Assembly (NCBI GenBank): GCA_022496205.1
Contig: WTXD01000299.1
Span: 1 to 13,023 of the forward strand
Direction of reading: 5' to 3'
DNA: 13,023 bases
From: Gloeopeniophorella convolvens
Lineage: Eukaryota; Basidiomycota; Agaricomycetes; Russulales
Below the pieces are notes generated by a model. That model did no database searches. It had not been told where the DNA came from and worked only from the letters and a program-made list of their open reading frames with translations. A program made the translations under genes and the position numbers. Positions 7,131 through 13,023 of this stretch are shown here, in pieces. Positions within the stretch are counted from its first letter, which is position 1, and each line of letters starts with the position of its first letter.

Positions 7131-10021
7131 TCAGAGTCTATTTGCACCAAGACCTAGTTTCGTTGTCTTGATAATTGCAGTCAGTGGGGCATCCAGGCCG
7201 CCGGCAACACCAATCCTGTCGCCTTCCTCCCAACCCATCGCGGATAGCATTCGAAAGCCGATATTCGAACCATCTATCTTGGGGGCGGTCTAAATGGAAG
7301 AGCGGCGTGAGTGACTGGTAACGAGGGTCGGGTCACCATACCTTTCCTACAACTTCTCCATCACGCGGCTTCCTGGTGCCAAACGTCGCCCCAGCCCTCC
7401 CTTGCACGGTAAGAGCTGACCCCGACTGTCTTAAAAGCCTAGCAACCTTTCTTTGATCAATCTTCACGCCGCTACGCGTCGTTTTGATCAGTGTTGTATA
7501 ACGGGCTGCACCACCGCCCTTGCTCTTGCTCTTGAGATTGAATGCATGGGCGATCTCGTGCACTTCTTTGCGTACGTGCCGATCCATCGGTGGTAAGGCC
7601 AATGTATTGCCACCGCCGATGTCTGCAACAAACTGCTTGATGCGGTCAACCACGTCCTCGAGACTAATGGGAGACACAGAAGCAGCCGCAAGCCTAGCTT
7701 TGCGCGCCTTCTTCCCATGCTTCTTAGGCGAAAAGGGATCTGCCGCTGCTGCAAATTGTTCGAGCCTACGTAGACGTTTGCGCTCAGCCTTCTTCATGCG
7801 ATCGCGATTCCAAACTTCCTGGAGTTCTTGTGGAATGTCTTTGTCCTTTCCACGTTCTACGAGAAGATCAAAAAAGGTAGCACCAGTAGCTGAATGCAAC
7901 GTACTTGCTGGTCTCGAGGGGAAGTCAACCTCGAACTGGCCATTTTGTACCGCTTGAAAACCGCGGTTTTTCCCTTTGCGGTCATGAGCGCGCAGTATGC
8001 CGTCGTTCGCATCCAAAAAGCCCTGGCGAAAGATGAGCGACTCGTACAACTGTTAGCGTACGATGGACGCACCTGCATCCGGGCGATGACTTCGTCCTCA
8101 TCGCCGATGTCTGAGGCCGAGTCAAAGGCCGTGGATTGCCTTTCCAACTCGTCCTGTAGAACGGCTTCTATAGGCCGTCCGCCCGCCCGCTCGCGGAGTT
8201 CTCTGAGGCGAGCCTGGAAGTATCTCTTCGGCGTCTCAGCTTCGGAGGAGGAGGCGTCGCCGCCCTCGTCGGACGAGCTACCCTGGGAGGTATTGCTACC
8301 CTCGGCCATGAGGATGCCTTCCTGCGCGTCAATCACCATCTCTACCTCCGCGTCTTGCTCATCCACGCTCGAATCGCTTCCGCTTCCTTTCCCTTCATCG
8401 CTCTCCCAGCCCTCTTCTTCATCTTCGGCGCGTACTCTCGCCTCATCCTCCAAGTCGCCTGCGCTGACATGCGCTTGCCCAACAACACTCATGCTGCTTG
8501 CAAACGCTTGCATAGCACCAACATCGATGTCCCGGTCCACAATCATACCGCCATCCTCTGGGTCCTCGTCAGATGTAGAATCACCCCAGTCAACGTCGGA
8601 ATCCCCGCGACGTTGTTCATCCTTCCGGGGGTCCAACTTGTGCAACTCCGACTCTTCTCTAATTGCGCCGAAGGAACCAAACATGGCATGACGCTCCCGT
8701 TGCCGTTGAGCTATACGGCGCGGGCGCGGTATACGAGGTGAGGACCGAGGAGAACCGGCGATAATGGAAGAGACGTCCTTAAGGCCTGGAGCGACAATGT
8801 TGGACGAGGGCCCCGAGTCGCCTTGAGATGTGTGCACTGGAGAGACTACGGTATCCGAGATGACGGATGCTTCCTGCGGGGAAGCTGGTGCGGAAGGAAC
8901 ATGAAGTCTCGAATCGGTGGTAGTTGCCACGATCTCCGAAGGAGAAGGCTTGACGGGAGTAGCGTTGAGCTTGCCGTTACGGGGATGCGGTGCAACGTAT
9001 ACAATGACGTCCTCATCATCGTCCAAGTCTTCGCCCAGTGCGTGATTCCCGGCGTGACCAGGAACATGTTGGGCAAGTAGTGCATCGTCGACCAGTGCCG
9101 GTTTCGTATCAACATAGAACCCGGAGAACCTTTCTTCTACGGACGCCATCATCGGTTGGGTTGTCGAGTCAAGGGCTTTCGACCCGGAGGCATTCTTCGC
9201 AGCGAGTGCCTCGACTTCGTGGATAACCTTGCCCAGATCCGCAAAGTCGACCTCCAGGAGCTCCCCCGTATCTGAAGGTGATGCATACTTGTTGAGCCCG
9301 TCGTCGTCACTATGGAAAACGCGATAGACACGTTCGGCGGTTGGAATGTGACTACCATCTCGCTCGCCTGGTAACAATTCAGTATGTGTGCTCATGAAGC
9401 AAACAAACAAATGCGCGGACCTGCTTCCTCGACGACGGCTTGAAATATCTCCTCTTCTTCCATGAAAAGGGAAGGTGTGTGCTTCGAGCGCACAAAGACA
9501 ATTGGCTTCAGAAGTGGCCGATCCTCATAGAGTAGTTGCGAAAGCGATGCGGCACTGTGGCGGAGCTTAGACGCTAAATGGCGTTGCCTTGCCCGGTCTT
9601 TGGGTCCCATAAGATCTGGACTATAGAAGCCGCCTCCACGACCGCGCCCCCGTCTGGGATCATTTCTCCGGGGAGAGCTTGTCCCCCTCACAGGCGTAGA
9701 CCGCCCTGAGTCTTGGTTCAAATTGGAATGCGATAGAGGGCCCGGTGGTTTGGGGCCACCGCGTCCGTTGCGGATGTCTGTGCCGGCAATCCATTAGGTT
9801 GAGAATCCATGGATCAAATCAAACGTACGAGTGGGCACGGAATCGACGAAGAGATCGTCTCCTTCGTACCCCACATAGCCCAATCCACGGCCTCTGGCTC
9901 TGCTCGGACCTCTCCCTCTCCCTCCTCGCCCTCTCCCTCCTCTCCCTCCTCTACCACCACGATCATGGCCTCGACCGCCGCGCCCGCGAACATCTCGACC
10001 TGTGTGATTGTGGCCTGGCAT
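7131..10021 (-). CDS. SQS1: SQS1-like R3H and G-patch protein, five exons
   Basis: Exons on the minus strand: 10021-9829, 9777-9421, 9367-8073, 8022-7342, 7289-7131. Introns are 51, 53, 50 and 52 nt, and joining them gives 894 residues. The ATG at 10021 has A at -3. Residues 10-50 are an RG-rich tail. Residues about 134-230 carry the family motif around YEDRPLLKPIVFVR and EEEEIFQAV, ending in HIPTAERVYRVF. The middle is acidic and Ser-rich. A basic stretch (715-725) could be a nuclear signal. An R3H domain lies at about 734-795 with RKEVH at 766-770, and a G-patch at about 849-892 (IGFRMLSAMGWEEGDR... KLGLGA). In yeast, Sqs1/Pfa1 uses its G-patch to activate the helicase Prp43 in splicing and ribosome assembly; the same nuclear role is inferred here. 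The second donor, GTCCGC, is atypical. The third intron has a second in-frame acceptor only 32 nt from its donor, probably unused. Confidence 0.9.
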
Positions 10022-10446
10022 TGTTGTGCGCCTAGAGGAGCGAGTGCCGATTCGCAAAGGGCCTCCTTTACAACGAGTCTGTGACGGGGAGGGATTGTGT
10101 GATGTCGATACAAGAGACCTCTAAGGTGGGGCAGATGGTGTCAGAGCGATTCTCTGCAAAAGACCCGAACGAGGCTGCGCGCCACCGATCGTGGCTGCGG
10201 GCGGGCGGGCGGGCGCGGGCCGTGGCTGTGTTTGACGGCTGCTTTCCACCTCTTTCCACGCACATCAGACTCCTCGACTCAGTTCCCACTGCAATACGGC
10301 TGGCGGCAGTGGCACGTACTTATTGTATTCACTGGGCGAAGGCCGCCTCTATAAACCCTGGCTCTCCTGTCTTATTACCTCTCCTATCTTTGCATTTACT
10401 GTATCTCCCTGGAAATCTGCAGGCCAAACCCTAGGAGACACTCGCT
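10022..10446. promoter_or_regulatory. Shared upstream region of the SQS1- and USE1-like genes
   Basis: The start codons of two divergent genes are 425 bp apart, so both core promoters and both 5' leaders must lie here. On the USE1 side TATAAA sits at 10350-10355, about 95 bp before the ATG, followed by a pyrimidine-rich stretch (10360-10410) suited to transcription starts. At 10199-10219 a run of GGGC repeats forms a GC-box-like block and a G-quadruplex motif. No clear TATA box is seen for the minus-strand gene. Confidence 0.65.
10350..10355 (+). promoter_or_regulatory. TATA box of the USE1-like gene
   Basis: TATAAA preceded by a GC-rich CCGCC block and followed by CT-rich sequence, 92 bases before the ATG at 10447. 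Position and context fit a fungal core promoter; no transcript data are available. Confidence 0.55.
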
Positions 10447-11471
10447 ATGAGAACGTCAGAGTCCGTCGTCCACGACCGCGTCAACTTGGTCCGTCTGGCA
10501 AGACGTCTAGACAAAACGGTCAACCAATCAGACTGGGGCAATGAGCGAAGCATCTCCAAATGGCTCGAGTCCGAGGGCCTCTCACGGGTGGGTGCCCCAC
10601 CATTCTCGACTTACCCATGGTTGACCCCGGCGCAGCAACTGAAGTATGCAAGGAAGCTGCTGGGAAATGTGGAGCTCTACAATGGGACTCGGCACTCAGA
10701 GTACGTCCTTTGTTAACCCTATACAGTGTGCCGACTGAACGTTCTCAGGAAACTTGGGTCCCGTCTGTCAAGCATCCGAAGCCTGCTGGACAGATTGGAT
10801 GCTTATATGTTATCGGTTCGCGAGGTGAGCTATATACTACGTACTCTCCTCCGTCTCCAATCTCACCGCGATCCTAGCGATTGGAGCCGGCAGTCCCACG
10901 CCCTGAACCCATCCTTCCGACTGTACCGCTGCCGCCGCCATCCGCCAGGAAATCTGACCCACCGATTGTCCAGCGTTTAGCGCCACCTTTGAATATGGCA
11001 TCTATACAACTTTCAGAAGCAAATCCAGCCGAATATGACCTCCTCCCGGGCTCTGCGGATGGCACGCCACTTCTCCCCGACCACATACCGATTGCCAGCA
11101 CCACGGCAGCGCTTCTTCCCTCTCAGGCCCATTCATCCATATCCACTGCCTCAACCACCAAAGACTCCGAGCCGGCATATTTGCAACATAGCACTGCACT
11201 TCAACAAGAACTTTCCGCACAACTTGCACAGATGGCCGGTCAGCTCCGGCGAAACGCGGAGCATTTCTCAACGGCACTCGCTGCAGACCAGGCAGTTTTG
11301 CGTCATGCTGAGGAGAAGATCGGTTCAAACTACGATGTAATGAAGCGAGAGCGTGTGCGACTACGCGATCATCGTGGAAAGAGTATTGGGACAACGTGCC
11401 TGACTTTGTCAAGCATCGTTGCGGTTGCAATTGCTTTTGTGGTGATGTTCTTCGTTATTCGCTTTACATGA
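10447..11471 (+). CDS. USE1: USE1-like tail-anchored SNARE, four exons
   Basis: Exons 10447-10587, 10636-10700, 10749-10824 and 10878-11471, with introns of 48, 48 and 53 nt, give 291 residues. The N-terminus (RVNLVRLARRLDKTVNQSDW, then QLKYARKLLGNVELY) is the conserved helical start of the Use1 family. Residues 95-130 are Pro-rich. A SNARE-like coiled coil spans about 194-259; Asp231 is a plausible zero-layer residue, as known for yeast Use1. The signature RDHRGKSIGTT leads into a C-terminal membrane anchor (about 266-289) with a two- or three-residue lumenal tail. Use1 acts with Sec20, Ufe1 and Sec22 at the ER in fusion of Golgi-derived COPI vesicles; that role is inferred. The second and third introns have good donors (GTACGT, GTGAGC); the first is a multiple of three without a stop, so its retention would be silent in frame. 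Size matches the family. Confidence 0.9.
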
Positions 11472-12759
11472 CATGGCTTGTCCTTGTAAACTACCACCCT
11501 CGGGCTGCCCTATATTGATGTGTCCGCGTGATTTATTCGTCCCACCCAATATATAGGGCCAATGAACGCGCTTCGACTCTAAAAAAAAGGATCCAAGCAT
11601 CAATGTAAATTCATTCGCTTCAGCCCGAGAAGTGGGAAACGAGGGGAGATATCGCATGGGCCTATATGCCTCGCCCTCACGACGAAAGTCCTATCGTCCG
11701 AGCACTGACTCGGACGCGCCCCGAGAGAGTGACGTCTACAGTAGGTGGGGGATGCTAGGTGCCAGGTAATTGAACGAACGAAAAATTTCTAGTGAACCTG
11801 CCGCAATCGTCGCGAGGTGAAACGATACCCCTGCGCAGCAGAGTCAGGCGGAATCATCCCGGAACCGTCCCCAGTAGATCAGGGCGACAAACCAACGATA
11901 CTATAGACAGTTGACTACCTAAAGGGATTCAATGGGGCTGTATGTAAGATAAGAACTTAAAATCGAGATTAGCACGATGACCGGAGGGACTCTGGAATGA
12001 AGTTCTCCTGTCAGCCTGCCAGGCGATCACCAATCCGGGCGCACTGGCAGTGAAGTAGGATATCTCCGCAAGTCGGTGATGACGCGGGAAACGACGTCAA
12101 GGTGATGAGTACCAATTCCTCTAGGCACAGACGTCTCACCCTGAGGCGTTGATACATTTCGGATGTACAGGGCATCGAGGGACAATAGGGTCTCGCGATG
12201 GTCAGAGGCGACGTTCGAATCGTTTGACGGGTCTGCCACGTACAAATGACTTACAATGGCGAGTGCAAGAGTTAGGATTCGGATGCAGAAGGTTTCCTCA
12301 GAGAGGATGTACTGAAGCAGCGTATTCGCATGCAGGTCCGAGGTTTCAATTGATGTTGACAAGATAATAGCGGGTGTAGCAACACTTGACAGTAAACCTC
12401 TGGCTTCAAGCTTCAAGTTTCAAGACCCAGGAACAACAAGGACAGTGCATACAGTCAACTAGAGTCAGGGACAAGGTGCACAGCGCGATACGTGAAGGTG
12501 GGGAACCCGTCTGGGTGAATGCGGCGGTGCCATTACAAGTAACTTAGTCTGTCTCATGTCTCGGGGGCACCTCGGACTGCCTCGGAGCAGTGTGGCGCCG
12601 CAAATTACATAAGCATTGCGAGCACCGATGATGATTGCAAAGCCACTGCCGCACTCACCCTTTACCACCACCACCAACTAATACAGGACACAACCTCTCC
12701 TATACAACCTCTCCTCTTCTCGCATCACTTCCTCGCGATATTCATATCATAAATACACC
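11472..12759. other. 1.3-kb intergenic region
   Basis: It starts with the 3' flank of the USE1-like gene, with a hairpin GCCCTATATT/AATATATAGGGC at 11507-11559 and an A8 run at 11581-11588. A perfect 8-bp hairpin CGTCCGAG/CTCGGACG lies at 11695-11716. A weak minus-strand ORF occupies 12027-12416. The last 80 bases are CT-rich with the word ACAACCTCTCCT twice (about 12690-12715), which fits a leader for the gene starting at 12760. No RNA gene could be recognised. Confidence 0.5.
12027..12416 (-). other. Unassigned minus-strand ORF without ATG at its start
   Basis: An open stretch of about 129 codons ends with TGA at 12027 and lacks an ATG where the frame opens. A hydrophobic run lies around residues 44-57. 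A GTAAGT donor-like word interrupts it near 12250, so part of it could be intron. I recognise no family or motif. It may be an exon of an unseen gene, a gene remnant or chance. Confidence 0.2.
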
Positions 12760-13023
12760 ATGAGGGTCGACTCCATACACCTCCTTATTCTCGGCGCTGG
12801 TCTCGGTGTGTAATATCACTCACTACCACAATGCTACTCTGACTCCGCTCGTCAGCCGCTGCGAACCCTCTCAGCGTAATGATCTCAACCACTGAAGTTT
12901 CCGCAATCCGCTTGGGCCATGCAGCGGCGAGTCCTTTGCCTGAAGTCAGCTCGGATGCCAGCCCAACCAGGATGCGTCACATTTGCAAGAATATGCAGAA
13001 GGGCATCCAAGACACCGCTTCAA
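12760..13023 (+). CDS. Start of a secreted-type small protein gene, cut by window end
   Basis: Exon 1 is 12760-12805 and exon 2 starts at 12856 and runs off the window. The 50-nt intron has donor GTGTGT, branch-like CTGAC and acceptor GTCAG, and without splicing the frame stops at once (TAA at 12812). The joined protein starts MRVDSIHLLILGAGLAAANP, a short hydrophobic signal peptide with a likely cleavage after AAA. It is followed by a Val/Ile-rich segment, the word IRLGHAAA, a Ser/Pro-rich linker, and then basic residues around the only cysteine seen. This layout resembles a group of unnamed small secreted or membrane proteins common in mushroom-forming fungi, a resemblance from memory only. 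The leader upstream is CT-rich, and ACACC precedes the ATG. Function unknown. Confidence 0.75.

Noticed and set aside
7100..7180. Possible minus-strand tRNA or Pol III B box (GGTTCGAGTCC)
   Set aside because: The T-stem does not pair, no acceptor stem or A box is found, and the stretch is the end of the G-patch exon and 3' flank of the SQS1-like gene.
7894..8691. 265-codon plus-strand open frame rich in Ser and Pro
   Set aside because: It is antisense to the acidic, Ser-rich exon of the SQS1-like gene, and biased codons there create an open shadow frame.
11800..11990. U6-like words (AACGATAC, CCCTGCGCA, GATTAGCA)
   Set aside because: The words occur in the wrong order and spacing, without a U6 core or a T-run terminator.
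12060..12145. C/D-box snoRNA (two GTGATGA words and a CCTGA)
   Set aside because: The boxes are in the wrong order and spacing for C, D', C' and D, and no terminal stem pairs.

Overview
The window looks like nuclear DNA of a filamentous basidiomycete, probably an Agaricomycete. The reasons are introns of only 48-53 nt with CTRAY-like branch sites, a chromodomain Ty3/gypsy retrotransposon, several solo LTRs, and compact intron-split housekeeping genes. It falls into two halves. Bases 1 to about 6500 are a repeat and transposon island; from about 7130 on lie ordinary single-copy genes. No bacterial-type operon, CRISPR array or plasmid function is present, and species assignment is inference.

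Repeat half. A tandem satellite of 68-69 bp units, each holding an 11-bp-stem hairpin, runs from before base 1 to about 1251. It is split by a solo LTR (60-626) with a 5-bp target duplication CTAGA. After an uncharacterised 450-bp spacer with two strong hairpins and telomere-like words comes a 5'-truncated Ty3/gypsy element (about 1710-5201). It keeps the end of pol (H2C2 zinc finger, D,D(35)E integrase core, GPF/Y module, chromodomain), then a decayed, unrecognised third ORF (3266-4626), a purine tract and an LTR starting TGTCACG. Next are two diverged LTRs of one other family, tail to tail: 5369-5853 (+, solo, target duplication GCCCC) and 5978-6503 (-). Between 6504 and 7130 I see no gene, only a short imperfect direct repeat.

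Gene half. A five-exon gene on the minus strand (7131-10021) encodes an 894-residue R3H plus G-patch protein of the SQS1 family. Its G-patch appears only after splicing the last 52-nt intron. Head to head with it, across a 425-bp shared upstream region carrying a TATA box and a G-quadruplex motif, is a four-exon plus-strand gene (10447-11471) for a 291-residue tail-anchored SNARE of the USE1 family. A 1.3-kb gap follows, with a few hairpins and one weak unassigned ORF. At the right edge begins a plus-strand gene (from 12760, cut by the window end) for a protein with a predicted signal peptide.

Functional links. The retroelement parts do not form an intact autonomous element. The SQS1- and USE1-like genes belong to different processes (RNA helicase activation in splicing/ribosome assembly; Golgi-to-ER membrane fusion) and share only the intergenic control region. 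All exon borders were derived by eye from splice signals, reading-frame continuity and family resemblance.
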